Shown here in pieces: positions 1 through 8,494 of a DNA stretch of 64,000 bases (position 1 is the first letter of the stretch; each line of letters begins with the position of its first letter). The DNA is from Setoptus koraiensis (lineage: Eukaryota > Arthropoda), in assembly GCA_048013815.1 (NCBI GenBank), contig CM106585.1, positions 5,580,001-5,644,000 of the forward strand, in the 5' to 3' direction. The notes under the pieces are model-generated. The model had not been told where the DNA came from and did not search any database. It saw only the letters and a program-made list of their open reading frames with translations. Both the position numbers and the translations under genes were made by a program.

Positions 1-87
1 TCGATTTCAACGAAACTTTCACAAAGAGTATCTGAGAGGATTCTTCACTCGCAGAATGCCTCTTGGCATCTGACAATCTCTTGACGG

Positions 88-425
88 CGTTTAAAATTAG
101 ACATCGAAATGCCAATACCAATTCAAAAATAAAACAAGCTTCTCGATCTGGAGTGTAAATAGTGAGAGGTACGCACCGAGACCCCTCAGTCGTTTTAGAG
201 GCGAGTTTTAAGTTGCACAGGAAAAATGTTTCCATAATATATCGGAATTCCAGACACAATTTAAAAATAGACTTCCAAGTACAACTTTAAAATATAATAG
301 TCTTCTCGATCTCTAGCATGAATAGCGACACATATGAACCTCGAAGCCCCAGTCACTGCAACTAGAAAGGTAAGCTTCCTTTGCACGATAGATATTTTTC
401 CAACAAATTCTAACAAAATTCAAGT
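88..425. repeat. Degenerate ~165-bp tandem repeat, two units
   Basis: Two diverged units start near 88 and 258. Both contain a TTTAAAA..AGAC start, then TTCTCGATCT, then a T/GAATAG core, then CC..CAGTC, in the same order. A shorter third copy of the GATCTCTAGC..AATA core lies at about 2233-2275, in front of the detached tail copy. The repeats sit upstream of the 505-1995 gene and could be promoter duplications, but that is inference. Nothing else was recognised in bases 1-504. Confidence 0.6.
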
Positions 426-504
426 CACAGAGAAAGCGCCTTTCCAGTTAATTTGTGAACAGAACTCGCATCAAATATAAAAATTAGAAGCTCTGAACGG
501 CAAA

Positions 505-1995
505 ATGGCTTAACTGAAACTTCTCGCTATTGTCTACGTGATATGTGCTTGTTTAAATTACTCTTCTGACGCCGAAGCTATCTTTGAAGTCAGCAAAGAG
601 AAATGTGTCTCCTCGGTGAAAGCAATGGACACGATTCCTGCATTTCTGCAGTTTGCAGAGATGACGCTCGAAAAAGATAACGCGGATGGATTGAGCGAAG
701 AAAAGAGCGCGATTCTCAACAGGTGTATTCGCAGTGTAAATGGTTTCGATGATATCCGGGCGTTGAAGGAAATAGTCCAACAAGCTGGCACGCGTCATTC
801 TGTGTGCGAGCCAGACTTTGCGGATGAATTGTTGCAATTTCACAAACAGATAAAAGCCAATGCCAGTCATGGTAAATATTTCAAACGTATACAAAGGAAT
901 AGATTGGCTCGCTTTTTCCGACTTCTAGCAGGCCAAGTTGCTCTGACTTGTAAGAAATCTTTGGCGCAAAAACTACAATCAGCAGAGAATAGTAATCCTG
1001 ATCTGGTCGAAAGTCTAGACAGAGCGATTGCTATGTCAGAGGCTAAAAAGACAAAACTTGATGAAAGCCAGATAAAGGATCTTTCTAAAAGCACGCGCAA
1101 GCTGCTGAGTATTGCCATGAAATATGCCCCCAATGTGTTTACAAAAGTAGAAAATCTCATACTGACTGAATCACTGAAACCCACACCAGATTCTGAGTTT
1201 TCCATGGCTTTGACATTGAATACACCGAGTATGGTAGACGAGTTTGTAGCAACCAGAAAGGCGTGCAACCTTATTGAAGAATTCGCACAGAGCTCGATAT
1301 ACACGATTTCTCGGTTGGCCTGGAAGGGCTATTTGGCCCGAAACGATGCTGAAAGCTTAGATAGAAGCCTGAGCAGCGATCCAGTGGTTCAGAAATGGAT
1401 CAAAGCCGTTCAATTCTGTCAAGGTGTTCTGCTCGTAGAAGCCAAAGTCGATTTAGAGGAAGATGTGAGGGAAAAAATGGACCAAGGGATGTTGAATGAC
1501 GAAAATTTATTCACTGTCAGCCTGGACAAGAAAACTAAATCGAGGCGACCGGTGCACAAATTCGAGCAAGCTGACAATTTCAACTCGTTCGATGCGGATA
1601 TCGAATGTTTCACCCAAACAAGCGGCGTCACCGGATGGCTGCAGCGACGCTTGGGTAGCAAGGCCGAACTCGCAGTGTCCCAACTATTCAAAGTCAATGT
1701 TCTCGACGAATCAATTAAGCAATCGTTGGCGGAAGATCAGGATGACCCCGAAGGTGCAGTTCAATTCGCCTCCGCTGTAGGCCACGGTGGTGTTGCAGGA
1801 CATTTTGCTCATCCAATTGCAACACATGCCACTCACATCGCTCATCATTCCCATAAGTACCTGGGTTTTAGCAAAGGTGGTTTGATAGCCTTCGTTGTTA
1901 TTATGGGCCTTTTTGTTGCTTTTTTGGTTTACATCTTTTTCAAGTCAGGAGCACACAAGGACGAAAGCACTTACCGTTTTCTCATGGGCCATTGA
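505..1995 (+). CDS. Unrecognised His-rich single-pass membrane protein with in-frame stop near its start
   Basis: I do not recognise the family. The open frame runs 514-1995. An ATG in good context at 505 is followed by GCT and then TAA (511-513), after which the same frame encodes a signal-peptide-like run (LKLLAIVYVICACLN). The ORF then encodes about 420 mostly helical, charged residues with scattered cysteines, a His-rich juxtamembrane stretch (motifs HGGVAGHF, HIAHHSHK), a hydrophobic membrane segment near the C-terminus (LIAFVVIMGLFVAFLVYIFF) and a short cytoplasmic tail ending YRFLMGH. The layout implies a type I membrane protein, N-terminus outside. Either the TAA is a real nonsense allele or sequencing error, or translation starts elsewhere, for example at the CTG at 514. 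The rest of the frame has no stop for over 480 codons, so any loss would be recent. Confidence 0.6.
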
Positions 1996-2291
1996 TATGG
2001 GCCAGCAGCATGGAATACTGGACCGAAAGATTTCCACCAATAATGAATTTGAAAATCTGTCTGATTCATGTTATGATGCATTATGGTCAAATAAAAAAAA
2101 CGAGGTCTCATTCGGCGCCCATGTATCTATTTATACCGCAGCTTATTCTCATCTGTTGATTAAACTCGGCGAAGGTGCTTCGATATGTATGGCTGATTTC
2201 GATTGCTTGGATAGTTAGTTGTTAGTTAGTTTTTTGATCTCTAGCGTAATAAATACAGCGAGATCTATCAATCACCGGAAAGTTCCATAAC

Positions 2292-2508
2292 AGTGAGCGA
2301 AAGCCACGGTGGTGTTGCAGGACATTTTGGTCATCCAATCGCAACTCACATCGCTCATCATTCTCATCATTTCCTGGGTCTTGGCAAAGGTGGTTTGATA
2401 GCTTCGATTGTTCTTCTGGCCATTATTGTGTCAGCCGTGGTTTACATGTTTATCAAAACAAACGCTGGTGCAGACGACGACGCTTACCGTTTCCTCAGAG
2501 GCCATTAA
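2292..2508 (+). CDS. Detached second copy of the His-rich membrane tail (possible alternative last exon)
   Basis: This open stretch of about 71 codons repeats the C-terminal end of the 505-1995 gene: SHGGVAGHFGHPIATH, a His cluster, a membrane segment (GLIASIVLLAIIVSAVVYMF) and the ending YRFLRGH. It has no ATG of its own at the left edge. Instead it is preceded by ATAACAG, a plausible splice acceptor ending at 2291. A GGTGCAG inside the upstream gene near 1757-1763 (after the codons for DPE) would give the matching phase, so it could serve as an alternative terminal exon. That splice is untested and the donor is weak. The alternative is a truncated tandem duplicate. Confidence 0.5.
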
Positions 2509-3690
2509 TAGATTTTCATCAGGGCAGGTGTATTCGTTTGTGGTGAACGGACGCACAATGTCGCAGTCGTGATGCAGTTAATTCTTCATTATGTGTTCAA
2601 TCTTACGCACGCAGAAAATATAATAAATACAAAATACGAATTGATGTTGAGCGCTTCATTTGACACTCTTTTATTGCCCATTGGCCCGATACTTACTTAA
2701 CACAACTGATAATTGGATTAATCAAAATTCACGATGGCAACACATACGTGCAAATAAAACGAAACACAAACCGAATTCGTCGATCAATTCAAGTCGTATT
2801 TCGCTTGACTCGCCCGTATGTAGATGATTGTTATTTTATCGCCGTGGAGATATCAAATTGACGTATTTGCTTAATCTTGACATATCCCTGATGTCGAAGT
2901 CCAGGATTGTCGATCGCTCAAGAAACCGGAAAGCGCTGATACAGTCCTTTCTGGTTATCGGAGCAACTGAAAATCATAGCTATTATCGCAGTAATTGTAT
3001 GAATTCAAATTAATAAGTGATGAGAGTAATTAGTGATTTTGTTTTTATTGATTATGCAATGTCGATGAAAGTCAGTCACAAAAAATCATATTTGCACAAA
3101 GATCTACTACATGATGAGTACATACATATTTCGTTGCCGGAAATATTAGATCAGCCTAGGCCAATCACGTGCTCTCTGTCTCTAACCGAATACCGATATG
3201 GATAGGTCAACAGGCGTACTTGCACTAACTTATGTGCTTTGTAAAAAGTCTGAAACTTTGCATCGAGCCAATCACGCTGGGAAGAATCGCTTGGGGATGC
3301 TTGTTGCTATTGAAAAATCATCGATCAGATCATCTTCTGTTGATGACTTCTGAAATTTGTTCACCTGACCTTGAACAAAGAAGCAGACTGAGAGGCGCGT
3401 GCATTTTAAGCGTTTCGTGAATTAAATTGCATCTTTTCGCGAGGAGAATCAAAATTTGATACGATTGTAACTACATACATAAATGCATAGCGCTAATCAG
3501 TAGTGAACTGGATTGCTTTTGGTGTCAGTACAAATGTACTAGTACTAGTAGAACTTAATACAAGCTATGGGTGTCCCTGCAATAACTATCTATCAGAAAG
3601 AGCTTATCATTTTATCTTATCATTTTCTCCCATGGTAGATCTCTCACATATTTAATACCTAATTTAGATTTTGTCGACCTTAGGCATCAT
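2509..3690. other. Gap: no assigned gene; short open stretches only
   Basis: The first 150 bases probably hold the 3' end of the tail gene (ATAATAAATA near 2620). Open stretches of about 60 codons at 3017-3205 and 3232-3420 on the plus strand have mixed composition and could be remnants of coding sequence, but I cannot assign them. No promoter or RNA gene was recognised. Confidence 0.4.
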
Positions 3691-3699
3691 ATAATATCA

Positions 3700-4440
3700 G
3701 AGCGTGATATTGTGAACATCAATTCTGCGTCAGGGCATTTCGATGGACACCAATGTGACATCAAGGAACGCTCACAGAATATATTTGGACCCCAACCACT
3801 TGCTTGATTTTCAATTTGAGGAGTGCGAAAATCATCTCACGTAAGCGATAAATCAGTACATCTGGCGAGAGTTTATTATCCCTCAGATAGTGATTTGGCA
3901 AAGCCAGATGAGACGTGACAAGGCGATGATATTAGTTCAACTTGAATTGAAAATTCAGCAAGAGATTGCGGGTTCAAATATATTCTCAGAGCGCCCGACT
4001 TTCTTGATGTAATCTTGATGTTTTTCCAAATGAACCGTCCGCAGATTGAGGAGCAGAAATGGACTTTCGTGGCCGAAGCAGACGATTGTTTCGACGATTG
4101 AAAAGTAACTTTTGGACTTTTCAAAACTCGCGCGCCTACCTTGCAAGGCCGCCTACACCATTGGAGTCGGGTTTGCATTTTGAGACATCCGCATCGAAAG
4201 TTTGTGCTATATTTGACTGTACAAAGTTGACTTACGCACATGGTATCACATGGATTTGCGTGGAGTGATTGTCCATCAGATGACCAATATTTACAAATCC
4301 GTTATATGTAACCAGCCAACCTGTAAGTACTACCTGTACAACTGTCAATCGGACTTGTTGAAGATTCTTTTGTCATTGGTCACTCCTAATACAGCCCGCT
4401 CTCTGTGTGATAATAAGCGATAGATCCTGTCTCATAGACT
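3700..4440 (+). pseudogene. Unidentified coding-like relic, broken several times
   Basis: Plus-strand segments here read like ordinary protein in successive pieces: around 3744-3841 (motif RIYLDPNHLLDF), 3848-4012 (YIWREFIIPQIVIW, then KAMILVQLELKIQQEI), 4030-4100 (QMNRPQIEEQKW) and 4250-4425 (VIVHQMTNIYKSV, YYLYNCQSDLLKILL). The pieces are separated by stops or frame changes. Composition is protein-like rather than repeat-like, which argues for a decayed gene or an intron-split gene. I could not name a family, and it does not resemble the missing N-terminal half of GCN1. Confidence 0.35.
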
Positions 4441-4478
4441 ATTATTATTCAATATCCATTCAGATAGATACCATCATA

Positions 4479-7400
4479 ATGACAAAGCTACAATTAGAAG
4501 ACGACGTTTCCGCTGTCATCGAGGATACTTGTACCACGCTCAATGTCAAGCTCGACAGCTCGTTATGTTTGAAAGTTTTGGACAATCTAAAAAAGACTTA
4601 TAATGACCAGGAACTGCGCGAAGCCACTGCCAAGACTTGCAGATACCTTTTGCTCAAGTACCTGGACAAAGCAAACGAATTCTATGAAAAAATCATAGAC
4701 ATGTACACAAAGGCCTATCAACAGTCGGAGCCTAAAATGGATAATTTAGGACGAAAAAAGATCAACCCAAACAAAGATGGAACCTCGGACTTGCGCCTAA
4801 CGCTCGCTAGGATACTTACAGTTTCAGCCAAGGCAGTGCCATTGAAATCCGTCTCTAAATTAGTTCCATTTTATGTGCCGGCCGCCGTTGCCGATAGAAA
4901 CACCCTAGTCCAAAGTTGCATGGTTGAGGCGGCCATCGCCTTAATTAACGAACATGGCGGCAAAAAGACCCAATTCATGATGTCCACCTTCCAGACCTTC
5001 ATGACCAAGGCACCCAAAACCCCAGAGAATGACATTATTAGGAAGAACGTGATTGTTTTGATAGGAAATCTGGCAAGGCATCTGAGCAAGGACGACGATC
5101 AAGTTAAAGCTATTATCTCGCAGCTGCTAGAGGCCCTATCAACCCCTTCACAGATCGTCCAAGAGGCGGTGGCCAATTGTTTTCCACCATTGGTCGAAAG
5201 TTATAGAAAAGACGCAACTAAAATCATCAAAGATCTTTCTAAAACTTTATATGATTCTACTAATTATGGAGAACGTAAAGGAGCCGCTTATGGGATTGCT
5301 GGTATCGCCAGGGGCTTAGGTATGCCGGCTATCAGGCAACAGACTGTAGCTCTCAAGAAGAACATTCAAGACTCAAAAACAAACAGGCGAGTAGGCGCTC
5401 TGATCGGTATAGAGGTGTTCGTTCTCATGCTGAATAGGCTTTTTGAGCCATTCATTGTGCAATTACTTCCCCATCTTTTGACATGTTATGGAGATACAGT
5501 GACTAGTGTTAGGCAGGCAACGGAGGATACATCGCGTACAATAATGAGCAGATTATCTGCTACAGGAGTCAGATTGATATTACCCGCCCTACTCAAGGCA
5601 ATTGATCAAGATGCCTGGAGAACCAAAGTTGGATCTGTCCAATTGCTAGCATCTATGGGAAACTGTGCTCCAAAGCAACTGTCGTCATGTTTGCCGTCGA
5701 TAGTTCCAAAGATTATACAAGTTCTGAACGACTCACACATGAAAGTTCAAGAAGCCTCCACAAGTGCCCTCAAACAGATTTGTTCTGTTATCAGAAATCC
5801 AGAGATAGCATCTATGTCTTCAGTGCTGATGAGAGCGTTGCAAGACCCAGCTAACTCAACCACCGAATGTCTTCTGGCCTTGAGTAAATTGGAATTCAAA
5901 CACTATATAGACACCGCATCTCTTTCTTTGATAATGCCAGTGATGCAACGTGGCTTTAAGGAAAGGTCATCAGAAACTCGCAAATTGGCCGCTCAAATTA
6001 TAGGCGCTTTATATCTTTTAACAGATCAAAGAGACTTGGATCCCTACCTCGCTTCTGTGATACCTGGAATCAAAACCTCAATTTTGGATCCTGCTCCTGA
6101 TGTTAGATCGGCGACGGCTAGCGCTATGGGAGCTATGGTGCGAGGTTCAGGTGAAGATGTCATTGTAGAATTGATGCCATGGTTGCTTGAAACTTTAACC
6201 TGCAAAAACAGTCAAGTGGACCGATCTGGAGCAGCTCAAGCCATAAGCGAGGTCATTGGAGGGCTTGGAATATCTAAGCTGGATCATTTCATGGAACAGA
6301 TTATTACCACCGTTGAGAAACCAGATTTGGAGCCACATGTCAAAGACGGTTACCTCATGCTATTCATCTATTTCCCAATAGTATTCAAACAAGATTTCGT
6401 TCCATACATTGGTCTGATAGTAGCTCCTGTATTGCGAGGTCTAACTGAAGAAGTGGAATATGTTAGAGAAACAGCTCTATTGGCAGGTCAAAGAATAGTC
6501 AATATGTACGCTGAGTCAGCAATCGAGCTGGTTCTTCCAGAGCTAGAAACGGGAATATTCGATGATAACTGGAGAATAAGGCATAGCTCTGTGCAACTTA
6601 TTGGTGATCTCCTGTATAAAATATCCGGTGTCTCTAACAAAGCATACACAGACGCTGCTGGTGAGGATGAAATAAGTGACGATCAAGCTGAACAAGCTAT
6701 CATGGCCACTTTAGGTCTCGAGCGACGCAACAGGATACTCTCTGGTATATACATGTGCAGATCAGATGTAAGCCAAGAGGTCAAATATGCTGCACTCCAT
6801 ATCTGGAAGATGATAGTTAGCAATACACCCAGAACTCTGAGAGAAATTCTCCCTACACTGTTTGGTATGCTATTGGGATGTCTTGCGTGCAGCAGCGTAG
6901 AGAAGCAACAGATAGCTGCTAGAACTCTTGGTGATCTTGTAAGGAAACTCGGTGAACGAGTTCTGCCAGAAATAATACCTATTTTAGAGGAGGAATTAAA
7001 ATCGGATAAAGTCGAGCAACGCCAAGGTGTCTGTATTGGACTCAGCGAAATAATCGCATCAACAAGTCGTGACATGGTGGCAACATTCACTGCTTCACTT
7101 GTACCTACAGTTAGAAAGGCCTTGCATGATCCCCTACCGGAAGTTAGAGAGGCTGCTGCGAAAATCTTTGACAGCCTTCATTCATCTGTTGGATCCAGGG
7201 CCTTGGACGAAATTTTGCCACATCTTATAAAACAACTAAACGATCCTGTCATCGGAGAGTACACATTAGATGGCATAAAACGAATGATGACCATAAAAAA
7301 CCGTGTAGTCCTCCCATATATACTACCTTATTTAACTGACCACCAACCTGTCAATACTAAAGCTCTCGCATTGATCTCACCCGTGGCAGGTGAAGCAATG

Positions 7401-8351
7401 ACCAAACATTTGAACAAAGTCCTTCCTGCTGTCACCATAACCCTGAGCAAAAGGTTGGATACTCGTGATGAGAAGCAAGAATCAAGAAATTGTCAGGCCA
7501 TCATATTGTCTATTGTCGATGAGCAAGGATCAATAACAGTAGTTGAGCAACTTTTACAGACATCTCGCCATTCAAATGTGATGATGCGTCGAGCTTCTCT
7601 GATACTTCTAAATGCATTCTGTCATCAATCAAAATCATTATTACAGAACCATATCAGTCAATTGCTTCGGGGGCTCATATTGGTGTACACTGATTCCAAT
7701 CAAGAGGTGCTCCAACTTGCTTTTGACTCACTTACATGTTTAATCAAGTCATTAGATCTCAAAGAAACAATTGAACTTATATCGGACGTTAGAAATGCTG
7801 TGAGATATGCAATTAGTGATATGAAAGCGATAACAAACTACCAGAAGGCTAAGGGTCAAGAACTTCTTCTACCTGGATTCTCTACCCCAAGCGGATTTTC
7901 GCCTATCTTGCCTATTTATCGTGAGACGCTTGTGAATGGTTCACCCGACAAGAAAGAGTTAGCAGCTAGCAGTTTATGTGAGATCATCGACTGTTCTAGT
8001 GCGGCTTCCGTCGAAGCAAGCACAATGAAAATTGGTGGCACAGTTATCAGGATACTCTATGATAGCATAATCAAAGAGCAATTGTGGAGCGTCAAGATAG
8101 CTCTTCTAGACACATTAATCAAACTTATGGTCAAAGTAGGACCTAAAATGCGTCCATTTATACCTCAATGTGAGCAAACTCTCAGAAAACTATTACAAGA
8201 TTATCACAGAGGTGTGCGACTCCGCACAGTTGAAGCCATGTCAAATCTGATATTGATAATTGATGCAAAATCAAATAAGCGCAACGCAGCAATCTGTAAA
8301 GAGTTGCAAATGCTGATTAGCCAAACTACTCAAGATGATTACGTCGGGTAG
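4479..8351 (+). CDS. GCN1: GCN1-like HEAT-repeat protein, central part only (eIF2 kinase activator family)
   Basis: The 1,290-residue intronless ORF matches metazoan GCN1 throughout. Recognisable blocks include GERKGAAYGIAGIARGLG, APKQLSSCLPSIVPKIIQVL, DVRSATASAMGAMVRG, VDRSGAAQAISEVI, WRIRHSSVQLIGDLL, ERRNRILSGIYM, SNTPRTLREILPTLFGMLLG and ARTLGDLVRKLGE. It covers the eEF3-like HEAT region and most of the region that binds the RWD domain of GCN2. GCN1 normally works on stalled ribosomes with GCN20 to activate GCN2 (family knowledge). Human GCN1 is about 2,670 residues; this ORF corresponds to roughly residues 1,195-2,390, so about 1,200 N-terminal and 280 C-terminal residues are absent. The ATG at 4479 (CATAATGACA) was chosen because homology starts just after it; an upstream in-frame ORF start at 4407 adds 24 unlike residues. 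No N-terminal GCN1 sequence was seen upstream. It could be a truncated paralogue or a shortened functional gene. Confidence 0.95.
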   Translation: MTKLQLEDDVSAVIEDTCTTLNVKLDSSLCLKVLDNLKKTYNDQELREATAKTCRYLLLKYLDKANEFYEKIIDMYTKAYQQSEPKMDNLGRKKINPNKDGTSDLRLTLARILTVSAKAVPLKSVSKLVPFYVPAAVADRNTLVQSCMVEAAIALINEHGGKKTQFMMSTFQTFMTKAPKTPENDIIRKNVIVLIGNLARHLSKDDDQVKAIISQLLEALSTPSQIVQEAVANCFPPLVESYRKDATKIIKDLSKTLYDSTNYGERKGAAYGIAGIARGLGMPAIRQQTVALKKNIQDSKTNRRVGALIGIEVFVLMLNRLFEPFIVQLLPHLLTCYGDTVTSVRQATEDTSRTIMSRLSATGVRLILPALLKAIDQDAWRTKVGSVQLLASMGNCAPKQLSSCLPSIVPKIIQVLNDSHMKVQEASTSALKQICSVIRNPEIASMSSVLMRALQDPANSTTECLLALSKLEFKHYIDTASLSLIMPVMQRGFKERSSETRKLAAQIIGALYLLTDQRDLDPYLASVIPGIKTSILDPAPDVRSATASAMGAMVRGSGEDVIVELMPWLLETLTCKNSQVDRSGAAQAISEVIGGLGISKLDHFMEQIITTVEKPDLEPHVKDGYLMLFIYFPIVFKQDFVPYIGLIVAPVLRGLTEEVEYVRETALLAGQRIVNMYAESAIELVLPELETGIFDDNWRIRHSSVQLIGDLLYKISGVSNKAYTDAAGEDEISDDQAEQAIMATLGLERRNRILSGIYMCRSDVSQEVKYAALHIWKMIVSNTPRTLREILPTLFGMLLGCLACSSVEKQQIAARTLGDLVRKLGERVLPEIIPILEEELKSDKVEQRQGVCIGLSEIIASTSRDMVATFTASLVPTVRKALHDPLPEVREAAAKIFDSLHSSVGSRALDEILPHLIKQLNDPVIGEYTLDGIKRMMTIKNRVVLPYILPYLTDHQPVNTKALALISPVAGEAMTKHLNKVLPAVTITLSKRLDTRDEKQESRNCQAIILSIVDEQGSITVVEQLLQTSRHSNVMMRRASLILLNAFCHQSKSLLQNHISQLLRGLILVYTDSNQEVLQLAFDSLTCLIKSLDLKETIELISDVRNAVRYAISDMKAITNYQKAKGQELLLPGFSTPSGFSPILPIYRETLVNGSPDKKELAASSLCEIIDCSSAASVEASTMKIGGTVIRILYDSIIKEQLWSVKIALLDTLIKLMVKVGPKMRPFIPQCEQTLRKLLQDYHRGVRLRTVEAMSNLILIIDAKSNKRNAAICKELQMLISQTTQDDYVG

Positions 8352-8355
8352 TTAA

Positions 8356-8361
8356 TTTATT
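8356..8361 (-). terminator. Polyadenylation signal of the Frizzled/LDLa gene
   Basis: TTTATT on the plus strand is AATAAA on the minus strand, 134 bases after the minus-strand stop at 8495. It lies just beyond the GCN1 stop codon, so the two mature mRNAs would overlap at their 3' ends. Confidence 0.5.
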
Positions 8362-8456
8362 AAGTTAAAATTTCTTTAATTGGGGTCGCATGGAATAAGT
8401 TAGCTAAGTCGATAGTCTAAGACCTACGACCGCCAAGACAATATTGGAGAATTTAT

Positions 8457-8462
8457 AATAAA
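8457..8462 (+). terminator. Polyadenylation signal AATAAA of the GCN1-like gene
   Basis: AATAAA lies 106 bases after the GCN1 stop and before the stop codon of the convergent Frizzled/LDLa gene at 8495. Confidence 0.6.
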
Positions 8463-8494
8463 ATACAGCACTTTAAGTTGAGAATTTCTGTTCT

